A stretch of DNA of 64,000 nucleotides from Planctomycetota bacterium (lineage in GTDB: Bacteria; Planctomycetota; Brocadiia; Brocadiales; Bathyanammoxibiaceae), in NCBI GenBank assembly GCA_016209685.1, contig JACQVQ010000009.1:62001-126000 (forward strand), given 5' to 3'. This document shows positions 24,986 through 34,048 of the stretch, piece by piece. Numbering within the stretch: the stretch's first letter is position 1; each line of letters starts with the position of its first letter. The position numbers and the translations under genes were made by a program. The notes under the pieces were generated by a model. It saw only the letters and a list, made by a program, of their open reading frames with translations. It had not been told where the DNA came from and searched no databases.

Positions 24986-25066
24986 AGGTGTGCAAAAGAT
25001 ATTAGCAAGTAGCTTTGTTTAGTAGCCTTAGGAACTTTATAATACTTTTAAGGACCGTATAGCCCA

Positions 25067-26767
25067 ATGGTAAGGACACGCCTGGGGGAGAGATTGGTAA
25101 AAGAGGGCCTCATTACACCTGCACAACTGGAAATGGCCCTCAAAGAACAGGAAAGGACCTGTGAACTCCTTGGAGAAATAATCTACAGATTGGGTTTTGC
25201 CACAAAGGAAGCCATTACAAAAGCCCTGGCCGCTGAGGCAGGAATGGAGTTTGTTAGCCTTAAAGAAGTAACCATCTCTGAAAACCTCAAAAGATTGGTA
25301 TCCAAAGAGTTTGCCAGGAAGCACAAGGTCATTCCTATCGGTTTTAGTAACGGCGTATTAAAAATAGCCACCCCCAACATCTTTGCCATAAAGACCATTG
25401 ACGAACTGCAAAATACGACAGGCCATTTCGTTGAAGTAGTAGCCACCTCAGAAGAAGAACTCTTCCAGACGCTGAACCACTGCTATGGTAATGCTATATC
25501 CCGTGTAGAGTGCGGGCCTGCTGAGGGCATACTGGAGGCCGAGATAGAGGAGACCATCCAGAAGCTGGAAAAAGAGGGGGACGTGGGAAATACAGCAGAA
25601 GCAGGTACGGCACCCCCTATGGTAAAACTCATGGATTTGCTCATAGCCTATGCCATCCAATCAGAGGCCACAGACCTTCACATAGAACCAGAGGAGAACC
25701 TCATAAGGACGCGCTACAGGATAGATGGTGTGCTGCAACAAGGCCCTGCCCTCCCCAAGAGGCTCCAGTCCGCCATCACCGTAAGGGCAAAGATTATGTC
25801 TGGCATGAACATCTCTGAGACACGTATACCCCAGGACGGCAGGATAAAGACAACCGTGGGGGACAAGATTATAGACATCAGGGTTAACAGTTTTCCCACC
25901 GCCTTCGGAGAGACCGTAGCTATGAGGTTGCTGGACAAAGAGAAACTGATCAGGGGGCTAGAGAGCCTGGGCTTTTCCCCCGCCAACCTGGAGAAATTTG
26001 AGGAAGCCATAAGCAACCCCTACGGTATCATACTGGTTACCGGTCCCACAGGCTCTGGTAAAACTACTACCCTTTATTCTGCCCTGGCCTGCCTTAGCAG
26101 TTTGGAGAGAAAAATCATTACAGTAGAAGACCCTATAGAGTATGAACTCCCTATTATCCGCCAGTCTCAGGTAAATCCCAAGGCGGGTTTCACCTTCGCC
26201 GCAGGACTGAGGGCAATCTTACGGCAAGACCCAAACATTATCTTTGTAGGTGAGATAAGGGACGGCGAGACGGCGGACATAGCAGTGCAGTCCGCCCTGA
26301 CAGGCCACCTGGTCTTTAGCACCCTTCACACCAACGACGCCGTGGGGGCAATACCCAGGCTCCTTGACCTAGGTGTAGAGCCCTTTCTGGTGGCCTCCGC
26401 CCTTATTTCAGTCTTGGCCCAAAGGCTGGTAAGGGTCATCTGCAAGCAGTGCAAGGAAGAGATAAGCCCTGACCCCCTCCGACTGAAGAACTTGGGCTGG
26501 GATGGACAACTGACCACATGTTACAAGGGCAAGGGCTGTCCTGCCTGTAGAAACACAGGCCACAAGGGCAGGGTTGGGCTATACGAACTACTGACCGTTA
26601 CTCCTGAACTATCGGAACTCATTGAAAAAAGGGCAAACAACAACACCATTAGATCTCTGGCCCTCAATCAGGGTATGAAGACCCTCAAGGACGATGGATT
26701 GGAAAAGGTCAAACTGGGCGTCACTACCCTGGAAGAGGTCCAGAAGGTGGTAATGAGGAGAAGTTGA
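25067..26767 (+). CDS. GspE/PilB family secretion ATPase
   Basis: Hexameric traffic ATPase of 566 residues. N-terminal MshEN-type domain (TRLGERLVKEGLITPAQLEMALKEQ), then a T2SSE core: Walker A GPTGSGKTTTLYS near 325, Asp box VEDPIEY, Walker B EIRDGETADIA and His box GHLVFSTLHTNDA. The zinc tetracysteine pairs CKQC and CPAC are present, typical of assembly ATPases (GspE/PilB) rather than retraction PilT. No pilin or secretin gene is adjacent; phoH follows with overlapping codons. Confidence 0.93.
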   Translation: MVRTRLGERLVKEGLITPAQLEMALKEQERTCELLGEIIYRLGFATKEAITKALAAEAGMEFVSLKEVTISENLKRLVSKEFARKHKVIPIGFSNGVLKIATPNIFAIKTIDELQNTTGHFVEVVATSEEELFQTLNHCYGNAISRVECGPAEGILEAEIEETIQKLEKEGDVGNTAEAGTAPPMVKLMDLLIAYAIQSEATDLHIEPEENLIRTRYRIDGVLQQGPALPKRLQSAITVRAKIMSGMNISETRIPQDGRIKTTVGDKIIDIRVNSFPTAFGETVAMRLLDKEKLIRGLESLGFSPANLEKFEEAISNPYGIILVTGPTGSGKTTTLYSALACLSSLERKIITVEDPIEYELPIIRQSQVNPKAGFTFAAGLRAILRQDPNIIFVGEIRDGETADIAVQSALTGHLVFSTLHTNDAVGAIPRLLDLGVEPFLVASALISVLAQRLVRVICKQCKEEISPDPLRLKNLGWDGQLTTCYKGKGCPACRNTGHKGRVGLYELLTVTPELSELIEKRANNNTIRSLALNQGMKTLKDDGLEKVKLGVTTLEEVQKVVMRRS

Positions 26768-27708
26768 TAGTAAAAAAAACAATTGAATTAAGAGACGCAG
26801 AACAGGCGGTCACCCTCTTTGGCAGTCACGACCGTCACCTGCGGCTCCTGCGCCAGGCCCTGGGTATCCATATTACGGCCAGGAATGGCCTCATAAAACT
26901 GGAGGGTGAGGAGACCCAGGTCAACAAGGCCGAAGAGATACTCCAGAGGCTCATAAATATCGTGGATAAATACGGGGTCCTGGGCACAAAAGAAGTGGAA
27001 GAGACCATCACCGCCACAGAAAAGGGGCTGTCCGCCTCAGGCGGACTACCTAAGGGGTCTGAAGTGGTCATTAAGGGGGTCAGCGTCAGGCCCAAGACCG
27101 AGGGACAGGCCAGATACGTTGAGGCGATCCTGGACAACGACCTGGTCTTTTGTATCGGCCCGGCAGGCACCGGGAAGACCTATCTGGCAGTGGCAGTGGC
27201 CCTGTCAGCCCTGAGGAGTGGCCAGCTTGGGAAGATAGTCCTTGCCAGGCCCGCCATTGAGGCGGGAGAGAAGCTGGGTTACCTCCCCGGAGACATCCAG
27301 GCCAAGGTGAACCCTTACCTCAGACCGCTCTACGATGCCCTGGAGGACATGATGGAAGTCAACCAGGTAAGAAAGTACATTGAGAATGACATTATTGAGA
27401 TACTTCCCCTCGCCTATATGAGGGGGAGGACCCTCAACGACGCCTTTGTTATCCTGGACGAGGCCCAGAACTGCACCATCCGTCAGATGAAGACCTTCCT
27501 TACCCGCCTCGGCGTGAAGGGGAGGGTGGTGGTAACGGGGGACATTACCCAGGTGGACCTCCCCCCCGGCGAACCATCAGGTCTGATAGACGTCCAGGCC
27601 CGACTCAAGGGCGTTAAGGGGGTGGCCTTCATCTACCTGACAAGAAAAGACATCGTCCGTCACAGACTCGTCCAGGAAATCGTTGAGGCCTATGGTGCGA
27701 AGGACTGA
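26764..27708 (+). CDS. phoH: PhoH family ATPase
   Basis: Cytoplasmic P-loop ATPase of 314 residues, usually next to ybeY and linked to RNA/ribosome quality control. Walker A FCIGPAGTGKTYLAVAVAL near 131, RPAIEAGEKLGYLPGD, DEAQNCTIRQMKTFLTRLG and VTGDITQVDLP. It starts at TTG overlapping the gspE stop (TTGA). A CCGCCTCAGGCGG palindrome (about 27041-27055) is read in frame and gives the insert SASGGLPKGS before the core, the same SASGGL peptide as in TusA. Confidence 0.94.
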   Translation: MIVKKTIELRDAEQAVTLFGSHDRHLRLLRQALGIHITARNGLIKLEGEETQVNKAEEILQRLINIVDKYGVLGTKEVEETITATEKGLSASGGLPKGSEVVIKGVSVRPKTEGQARYVEAILDNDLVFCIGPAGTGKTYLAVAVALSALRSGQLGKIVLARPAIEAGEKLGYLPGDIQAKVNPYLRPLYDALEDMMEVNQVRKYIENDIIEILPLAYMRGRTLNDAFVILDEAQNCTIRQMKTFLTRLGVKGRVVVTGDITQVDLPPGEPSGLIDVQARLKGVKGVAFIYLTRKDIVRHRLVQEIVEAYGAKD

Positions 27709-28168
27709 CGTCTCCTTCACCTTTTATCCTCCCTCCCTCCAGCAACTCTATCCCATAAACAGGGCCAGGATACGTGCACTGGTAGAGGAGGCACTGAAAG
27801 GGAAAGGGGCAGAGCTGAGCATAGTCTACGTGGATGAGGAGGAGATGGCAAGGCTACACAAGACCTTTCTCGGCGAAGAAGGGCCTACCGACGTACTCGC
27901 CTTCCCTGATAAAGACAGGAGCGGCAGGGTGATTGGCGAGATAGTAGTATGCGTCCCGGTGGCTATAAAGATGGTAGAAGAATTAGGTGGCAGGACCACT
28001 CCTGACAGCGGCGACGTAGAGGGGGAGATAATGCTCTACACCCTCCACGGCCTCCTGCACATTATGGGGTACGACGACAAGAGGGAAAAAGACGCAAAGA
28101 AGATGCACCTGAAGGAAAAGGAAATCCTTGCCAGGTTCGGCCATAGGATAAAGGGACTGGGTGTTTAA
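27692..28168 (+). CDS. ybeY: Endoribonuclease YbeY
   Basis: Zinc-dependent RNase for 16S rRNA 3'-end maturation and ribosome quality control. About 158 residues. GPTDVLAFPD and the metal-binding TLHGLLHIMGYDDKREKDAKKMHLKE segment are clear. ATG 27692 lies within the end of phoH; the phoH-ybeY pair is conserved in bacteria. Confidence 0.95.
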   Translation: MVRRTDVSFTFYPPSLQQLYPINRARIRALVEEALKGKGAELSIVYVDEEEMARLHKTFLGEEGPTDVLAFPDKDRSGRVIGEIVVCVPVAIKMVEELGGRTTPDSGDVEGEIMLYTLHGLLHIMGYDDKREKDAKKMHLKEKEILARFGHRIKGLGV

Positions 28169-28236
28169 CGTGGGACACTACGAAAAAGTAGGATAAATCC
28201 CCTCCCCATTGGGGAGGCTGCCGCTGCTTTTAATCT

Positions 28237-29046
28237 CTAAGGCCCGTATTGCCCCATCCTTTCCTCTGCAGGTGGTCTAACCTGGTCGTTAATCTTTTTA
28301 ACTATCTCTGCAAGGGTCTTACCTGCTGGACGGTAAATGAGGTAATCTGCGTATTTATCATAGGGTGTTGGAGTCAGATTGATAATACCGAGTTTGGCCC
28401 CAGATTCCTTTGCCTTTAAAGGCAGGTATGCGGCAGGCTGTACCTCCAGGGATGAACCTATGACGATAAGGAGTTTACAAGAGGTTGCCATTTGTAGTAC
28501 TCTTTTGGCTACATTCGGAATTATGGGTTCACCAGGGAAGACAGTATCTGGTTTCAGTATACCCTGACAATATTCACAGTAGGGCACACTTGTCCATTTT
28601 GATATAGAGGCATAGATGCCCTCGCTGTTATATTTCCTGCCACAGTCTACGCAAGATATAGTGTGGGCCGTGCCGTGTAGTTCAATGACAACCTTCTTGG
28701 AGTTGCCGGCCTTTTGATGCAGACCGTCCACATTTTGCGTTATTATCCCCCGCAGGAGCTTCCTCCGCTCCAGTTCTGCGAGGACGAGGTGGGCAGGGTT
28801 AGGCTGGGCGTTTTTCATAGTCTCGTAGAAGACCGCACATGCCCGCCAGCACCTCATCCTGCTGCCACCGTCAGTTAAGAAATTGGAGAGGTAAAAGTCT
28901 TTACTATCATATTCCCCCCAGAATTGGTTATTTGAACTCCTGTAATCGGGGACGCCAGATTCGGTACTTATGCCGGCCCCTGTGAGGAATACGTTGCATT
29001 TGCTATCCAGTATGGCGTCAGCTATTTCATCTATCACAGTCTTCAT
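28237..29046 (-). CDS. Sirtuin (Sir2 family NAD-dependent protein deacylase)
   Basis: Protein of 269 residues removing acyl groups from lysines with NAD. Motifs: FLTGAGISTESGVPDYRS, ITQNVDGLHQKAG with HGTAH, four zinc cysteines (CVDCGRKY and YCEYCQG), VIGSSLEVQPAA and the late GIINLTPTPYD. An insert around FLTDGGSRMRCWRACAVFYETM is somewhat unusual. It is the last gene of the long minus-strand operon; its ATG overlaps the urea-channel stop by 4 bases (ATGA), so the two are coupled. Confidence 0.93.
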   Translation of the reverse strand: MKTVIDEIADAILDSKCNVFLTGAGISTESGVPDYRSSNNQFWGEYDSKDFYLSNFLTDGGSRMRCWRACAVFYETMKNAQPNPAHLVLAELERRKLLRGIITQNVDGLHQKAGNSKKVVIELHGTAHTISCVDCGRKYNSEGIYASISKWTSVPYCEYCQGILKPDTVFPGEPIIPNVAKRVLQMATSCKLLIVIGSSLEVQPAAYLPLKAKESGAKLGIINLTPTPYDKYADYLIYRPAGKTLAEIVKKINDQVRPPAEERMGQYGP

Positions 29047-30143
29047 ACTACATTGTCCCAGTAACGAGCGGCCTGCCTGTGGAGTTTGTACCAGCGGAAG
29101 GTCTCCTCAGGTCTGACGGCGCGGCTCAGGTTTACTGCAAAGAGCCACGGTATCTTCATGGCAACGTAAGGTTGCTTGAGGGGCAGAATGAATAAGAGGG
29201 TAACGACATTGAAAACGATGGTCAAGACCGGTATGCCGTAGGGTGCCAGGGTGGGGGCAATCAATAACCATAGGAAGATTCCGAACAAGGTTGCAAACAG
29301 GGAATAAAAGAAGCAGGGGACATTAAAGGCGATAAAGAAGCCACCAAGGGCTATGGCAATGGGCAGACTTGTAAAGCCATGAAGTCCGAGTTGATGGAGC
29401 CCTTCGGGTCCTTCCAGGAGGAATGCAACTACGAGACTCAGGCTCATGCCCATAACGGCACACAAGGCGGCTATCCTGGAATAAAACAGGATACCGGCAA
29501 AGAACAACCCTATGAGGACTACGTGGCGGAATAGCTCTTCTACAAGGCCATGCCATTCCTCAAGGCTTACTAGCCTTTTATGGATATCCTCCAGGTTTAG
29601 AGAACTAAGACTTAGCACGGGCTCAACAGGATGTACAGGCACTAGCCCCGTTGCATACGCTGACCCTAGAAACGCAAGAAAGATTACTACGAAGGGTATA
29701 CTGACAACTGGCATATTTACCCTGCCATTGCTCATAATGCCCATCAGGGCGATACTAAATAGGGTAGAAAGACCGCAAGCAAGGATTAGGAGAGGTATGC
29801 TAAAATAACTTAACGGCCAAAAGAAGGGCCAGGTCAACCCTATAAGCGTCCCATTATAACCGAACAGCCCGGCACCTATAAGGACCCTCTTCTGTCTCAA
29901 GAAGAAGGCCGTAAGGGTGGAGACGATACACCCACCAAGGCAATATGGGACAATAACCCACCACCCAGCCGCAAGACCCCCAAGAAATAGTAGACCAGAT
30001 ACCGGACTACCACAAAAGAGTATCTGTCCTATGCCTTTGAAGATGGAATTTACCAGCCAGGGTACTTTGTGGTGATGAAGAGACGTCTCTTTCTCATCCA
30101 GCCATTTACTGCACAGTTCAAAGAAATCCGGTGGCTTTCTCAT
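29043..30143 (-). CDS. Urea transporter (UT family)
   Basis: Membrane channel of 366 residues, about ten helices in two homologous halves. Recognisable parts: GQILFCGSPVSGLLFLGGLAAG, RVLIGAGLFGYNGTLIGLTWPFF and the second-half counterpart LHQLGLHGFTSLPIAIALGGFF. UT channels pass urea and some small amides down a gradient. No urease is in the window; instead it is 15 bases after a PLP decarboxylase and coupled to a sirtuin. It may export or import urea or a related amide tied to this pathway; the substrate is inference. Confidence 0.9.
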   Translation of the reverse strand: MRKPPDFFELCSKWLDEKETSLHHHKVPWLVNSIFKGIGQILFCGSPVSGLLFLGGLAAGWWVIVPYCLGGCIVSTLTAFFLRQKRVLIGAGLFGYNGTLIGLTWPFFWPLSYFSIPLLILACGLSTLFSIALMGIMSNGRVNMPVVSIPFVVIFLAFLGSAYATGLVPVHPVEPVLSLSSLNLEDIHKRLVSLEEWHGLVEELFRHVVLIGLFFAGILFYSRIAALCAVMGMSLSLVVAFLLEGPEGLHQLGLHGFTSLPIAIALGGFFIAFNVPCFFYSLFATLFGIFLWLLIAPTLAPYGIPVLTIVFNVVTLLFILPLKQPYVAMKIPWLFAVNLSRAVRPEETFRWYKLHRQAARYWDNVV

Positions 30144-30158
30144 ATGGCGGCGTGGGGC

Positions 30159-31526
30159 TCATTTTCTGGCCTTGACAAGGAGCCTTTTAGGCACCCGCTC
30201 CAGTCTGCGGATGTCCTGGGTACTCTCTGGCATCTTGACGTATTCTGCGCCATTATGGCTGAGCAGTACTATGCCTGGCCTGGTGAAGATAAACTGCATT
30301 GATTGAGAAAAGTTGTAGGCGCCCGTATTCTTGATGACTAGGACGCTGCCCTTTTGTAAAGGAGGTAGACGTACGCCCTGCCTGAGGACGTCTATCTGCA
30401 TGCAAAGGGGGCCGCATATGGTCACCTCTTCCACTGACATCCCAGCGCTGTGTATTGGTGAGATGTCGTGTTTGAAGTAGAAGGCCGTGGGTAACAGGTT
30501 TACACCTGCATCTACTATGACTACCTTGGACCCCAGGGCTGACCGTTTTGTTGCAACCACCGTGGTGAGCAGGAACATGCTCTCATCTACGATGGACCTC
30601 CCGGGTTCAAGGATGAGTCGGGGGCTGCCTACAAAGCGTTCCAGACTCCTCGTAAGTGGAGTACATATGGCCTCCGCATATTGGTCAAAGGTAGGGCAGG
30701 TCGTGGTCCCTGGCATCAGGTGTTTATGCAGGGTATTGGGAGAGGCAAACCCTCCCCCCAGGTCAAGGAACTCAATCTCTATGCCAAATTCGTCCTCCAG
30801 CTTAATGCCTAACTCAGCCAGCTTGATGGCTACGTTGGTGTAAATGGTGGGGTCAGCAAGATACGTACCCGCATGGCAGTGGAGTCCCTTGACCCTTAGC
30901 CTCCCCGTGCTGGAGGCCTTCCTGCAGGCCTCAAAGGCCTGCCCGGATTCCAGGTTAAACCCAAATTTGTCCCACGTGGGGCAGTTTAACTGCATATTCA
31001 CCCGAAGCCCTATCTCTACGGTCTTATTATAACGATGGGCCAATTCTTCCAGTTGATAGAGTTCATTGAAGGAGTCTACGTTGATAATGGCGCGGTTCTC
31101 AACGGCCCTTGCCAGGTCATGCATGGGTTTGTAAGGACCGTTAAAGACAATCTGGGCGCCAGGTATCCCCAGACTTTCTGCAATATCATATTCAAACCCT
31201 GATACGACCTCTGCCCATGCCCCTTCCTGGGTCAGGATTGCACAAACGGCCGAGAGATAATTGGTCTTGTAAGAATAGGCGATGGTAGTGTTAGGGTAAC
31301 GGGAGACAAAGGCATCCCGTAGTTCCCTGTATTTATTCCTCAGTGTCTTCTCCGATATGGCGTACAGGGGCGAGCCGAACTTCTCCAGTAGGCCCTCTAT
31401 GGCGAAGCCGTCAATCTCCTTGAATGGCATTGCGTCAAAGACCATGCCCGCATGTTTTGTGAGGGCGAAGGGGGAGTGGCGCGTCACCATCGGTCTTTCA
31501 TAAATGTCCTTTGTTGCTTTAAACAT
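30159..31526 (-). CDS. Fold-III PLP-dependent decarboxylase (LysA-like family)
   Basis: Protein of 455 residues of the alanine-racemase-fold decarboxylases (DAP, ornithine/arginine, BtrK-like). The PLP Lys is in IAYSYKTNYL (Lys87), followed by LHCHAGTY, EFLDLGGGFASP, LILEPGRSIVDE and the C-terminal domain CGPLCMQIDVL with NTGAYNFSQ. The catalytic Cys is kept, but the Glu-Ser that follows it in DAP decarboxylase reads Met-Gln, so the substrate is probably not meso-DAP. A N-terminal extension of about 40 residues precedes the domain. It overlaps the upstream ATP-grasp gene by 8 bases. By analogy with BtrJ/BtrK it may decarboxylate a residue joined by the ATP-grasp ligase. Confidence 0.83.
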   Translation of the reverse strand: MFKATKDIYERPMVTRHSPFALTKHAGMVFDAMPFKEIDGFAIEGLLEKFGSPLYAISEKTLRNKYRELRDAFVSRYPNTTIAYSYKTNYLSAVCAILTQEGAWAEVVSGFEYDIAESLGIPGAQIVFNGPYKPMHDLARAVENRAIINVDSFNELYQLEELAHRYNKTVEIGLRVNMQLNCPTWDKFGFNLESGQAFEACRKASSTGRLRVKGLHCHAGTYLADPTIYTNVAIKLAELGIKLEDEFGIEIEFLDLGGGFASPNTLHKHLMPGTTTCPTFDQYAEAICTPLTRSLERFVGSPRLILEPGRSIVDESMFLLTTVVATKRSALGSKVVIVDAGVNLLPTAFYFKHDISPIHSAGMSVEEVTICGPLCMQIDVLRQGVRLPPLQKGSVLVIKNTGAYNFSQSMQFIFTRPGIVLLSHNGAEYVKMPESTQDIRRLERVPKRLLVKARK

Positions 31527-32565
31527 GATAAATCAACCTCCCTGACGTAGTTAAGGTACTCACCGTACGCATATCACAAACCACATCTTCAGCGTTTCTA
31601 ACATACATAATGCCCGTATTGTATTTGGTGCTGCCTCTCGTAGTCTCGCCCATGGTCATCTTTACTACCTTTAATGGTAGATTTTGTCCTACCCTGGGGG
31701 CAAGGTAAATCCACGATGGGAAACAGGGGTGGAACTTTATAAGGGAGTAAGTGCCGTACAATGCCTCCCTTACGAGCCTGAGCTCTAAGGGTCCTACCCA
31801 CTTGAGGTATTGGACTAACCCTTCAGTAAATGAAGCTAGTTCCTTGTCATAAACAGATACTGCTATCCAGGGTGTGCCTTGTCCAGTTAAGACTAGTTTT
31901 TTTACGATGACTATGCCAGACAACTTGTGGTTTTCATCTGCCAGGGCCGCTACCGAATATTCCTCTCCAGTTACATACTCCTGTATGCATAACGTAGTAT
32001 CGCCATAGTCAAAGAGGCGGTCGGTAAAGACCCTGGCCTCGGTGATGTTGTAGGCCACACAGTTCTCTGCGGAGCTCTTGATGATTATTGGAAACCGGAG
32101 GGTGGCGACCCTCTCTGCCAGTTCTCTCTTGTCCTGTACAAAGGCGTAAAGGGGAATCCTGGTGCGCGAAATAGATGCATAGTTAGTAACCCGTTGGTCA
32201 AATGTGCTTACAATATTTTCTTTCTTAGGGAGTAGAATACCTATCTTCTTTTGTTTAAACCTGTTTCTTGACTCGGCGTAGACGGGTATCTCCCATGGTA
32301 TACTGGGTATGACAACCCTTAGGCCGTTTTTCTCCTTAAGTCTTACAATATCCTCAAAAAATTTGTGCCCCTTCTGCAGGGGGTTATTAATGAGGTGGAT
32401 TTCGTCAAAGACGTCTCTGGCATAACACCCTGAAGAGAGTGCATTATAGGTAAGACCAATGAGTCTGATGTCCCTGTGTAGTTTCAGGCATCTGGCTATG
32501 CCCAGCCCGGACATCGGGTGGTCAGAGACATCCAGACCGGTAACGCCCACACATATATTCTTCAT
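31519..32565 (-). CDS. ATP-grasp paralogue with lost catalytic residues
   Basis: Protein of 348 residues clearly paralogous to the next upstream gene: same start (VGVTGLDVSDHPMSGLGIAR), same pre-ATP-grasp layout and the same C-terminal region. In the metal-binding strand the active-type LEINPRFPTWIYL becomes LIKFHPCFPSWIYL near residue 275, so Glu, Asn and Arg are replaced by Lys, His and Cys, and the earlier acidic strand VELIKD reads LRLVRE. It is probably a non-catalytic partner or regulatory subunit. It lies 3 bases after the active paralogue and overlaps the decarboxylase. Confidence 0.8.
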   Translation of the reverse strand: MKNICVGVTGLDVSDHPMSGLGIARCLKLHRDIRLIGLTYNALSSGCYARDVFDEIHLINNPLQKGHKFFEDIVRLKEKNGLRVVIPSIPWEIPVYAESRNRFKQKKIGILLPKKENIVSTFDQRVTNYASISRTRIPLYAFVQDKRELAERVATLRFPIIIKSSAENCVAYNITEARVFTDRLFDYGDTTLCIQEYVTGEEYSVAALADENHKLSGIVIVKKLVLTGQGTPWIAVSVYDKELASFTEGLVQYLKWVGPLELRLVREALYGTYSLIKFHPCFPSWIYLAPRVGQNLPLKVVKMTMGETTRGSTKYNTGIMYVRNAEDVVCDMRTVSTLTTSGRLIYHV

Positions 32566-32568
32566 AGA

Positions 32569-33639
32569 TTATTTTTTCTTTTTTTTGTGATTATTGTATA
32601 TCAGGTTCCCGCGGACGGTGAGGTTGCACAGGACATTAAAGTCACAGATATTCTCGTCCATAGACCGTACAAAGAGTTTTCCCAGTTCATACGAATGAAA
32701 CGGTTTCACCTTCTTTCCCAGTGCCAGGTTAACTGCCGCAAGGGGCAAGTTCTGCCCTGCCTCTACTGCCAGGTATATCCATGTGGGGAAGCGTGGATTA
32801 ATCTCCAGGACATACAGCGTACCAGAAGAGGCATCCTTAATCAATTCCACCTCCAGGGGGCCAGCCCAGCCCAGCGCCTTTATAGCCGCATCGGCCAGGT
32901 CCAGTATGTTCTTATCTCCTATGGTAACCGCAGACCATGCCTTGCCCTTCTCCGTAAGGGCAAATTTTTTCATAACTACCTTGCCTATGACGTTAGATTT
33001 TTCGTCGGCCAGTGCCACTACGTCATATTCTTCTCCCAGTATGAACTGCTGCCATACTAGAGGCAGCCCCCACTCTTTTGTCAATCTGTCAAAGAAGATA
33101 CTCGCCTCCTCCAGGGTGTCTACCTTATGGGCATCGGTGAAAGAGCCTTTCAGGACGGAGGGGTACCCAATGGTCTTGTCGTGCTCTATGTCACTGAACT
33201 CGTGCACTATCCTGGTACGTGGCGCGCTAAAGTTATTCCTTTTGCAAAAGTCGTAGAGTGATTGTTTAGACCTGAGCTGGACCTTTGCCCGGTCAGGTAT
33301 GAGCATGTGTATGCCCAGTTTTCTAAGCTCCGTCTTGAGGGAAGAGTACAGGTTGACCTCGGCGTCTAAGGAAGGGATGATTACGTCCAGTCGGGCCACC
33401 TTGTTTATCTCTACCAGTCTGCTTAACAGGGCGTCTTCCCCCTCGGCTGGATAGGGGACGATGTACACCTCGTCCAGCAGGGAGCTTTCGTAGGCCCCGG
33501 TGGCAAGGGTATCAAACGTTAGCCCTATAAGCCTGGTACCAGGGGGTTGTTCCTTTCGGATACTTCTCGTTATGTTTAAACCAGGGGCAGGATTATTGGT
33601 GGCGTTTAATCCAGTTACCGCAATATTAAGACGCTTCAT
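32569..33639 (-). CDS. ATP-grasp ligase (carboxylate-amine ligase type)
   Basis: Protein of about 356 residues. Carbamoyl-phosphate-synthase-like pre-ATP-grasp start (IAVTGLNATNNPAPGLNITRSIRK), central nucleotide strand (GYPSVLKGSF), GEEYDVVALAD, and the metal/phosphate residues in LEVELIKDASSGTLYVLEIN followed by PRFPTW. Such enzymes join a carboxylate to an amine through an acyl-phosphate. It ends in a Lys-rich tail. The ATG at 33639 overlaps the pqqD-like gene by 14 bases; an in-frame TTG lies 9 bases further upstream. Substrates unknown. Confidence 0.85.
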   Translation of the reverse strand: MKRLNIAVTGLNATNNPAPGLNITRSIRKEQPPGTRLIGLTFDTLATGAYESSLLDEVYIVPYPAEGEDALLSRLVEINKVARLDVIIPSLDAEVNLYSSLKTELRKLGIHMLIPDRAKVQLRSKQSLYDFCKRNNFSAPRTRIVHEFSDIEHDKTIGYPSVLKGSFTDAHKVDTLEEASIFFDRLTKEWGLPLVWQQFILGEEYDVVALADEKSNVIGKVVMKKFALTEKGKAWSAVTIGDKNILDLADAAIKALGWAGPLEVELIKDASSGTLYVLEINPRFPTWIYLAVEAGQNLPLAAVNLALGKKVKPFHSYELGKLFVRSMDENICDFNVLCNLTVRGNLIYNNHKKKKK

Positions 33640-34009
33640 GCTTGGCAATAAGCCCTAAGTCCATCAGGTTGTTGTAGAAATCGCGGAAGTCGGATAAGGC
33701 CTTTGTGGAGTCTACCCTGTACCGTTTTGACACCATCCTGACGATTTCGGAGAGGGGCTTATTCTCTTTCATCAAAGAGAAGATATAGGTCCCCGGGGTA
33801 TTGAGGTAGTAGACATGTCCCAGGTTTGCATCAAAGATAAAACCGAGGTCATTACTGGAGGATTCAAGCCGTACATGGTCAGGTACTTTGCATCTCAGGA
33901 CGGAGTCTATCTGGTCTATGTGAGATTTACAAAAATCAAATCCCTCAATAGCAGGATTTCGGCAGGTCTTTTTTCCCTTTTTAACAAAGGCACATCGCTT
34001 ATTTGACAT
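33626..34009 (-). CDS. PqqD-like protein with N-terminal zinc-finger-like motif
   Basis: Protein of 127 residues. The second half is PqqD-like: LGFIFDANLGHVYYLNTPGT, then PLSEIVRMVSKRYRVD and a closing DFYNNLMDLGLI. PqqD domains bind leader peptides for RiPP-modifying enzymes. The first 30 residues carry Cys6, Cys16, Cys27 and His30 (CRNPA...FCKSH), a short zinc-knuckle-like module. It is translationally coupled to the ATP-grasp gene. No obvious precursor peptide gene is adjacent, so its partner may be encoded elsewhere or may not be a peptide. Confidence 0.8.
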   Translation of the reverse strand: MSNKRCAFVKKGKKTCRNPAIEGFDFCKSHIDQIDSVLRCKVPDHVRLESSSNDLGFIFDANLGHVYYLNTPGTYIFSLMKENKPLSEIVRMVSKRYRVDSTKALSDFRDFYNNLMDLGLIAKHEAS

Positions 34010-34048
34010 ACCAACCTCACTGAACCCTCCGTTGGGAGTTGAAAGACT

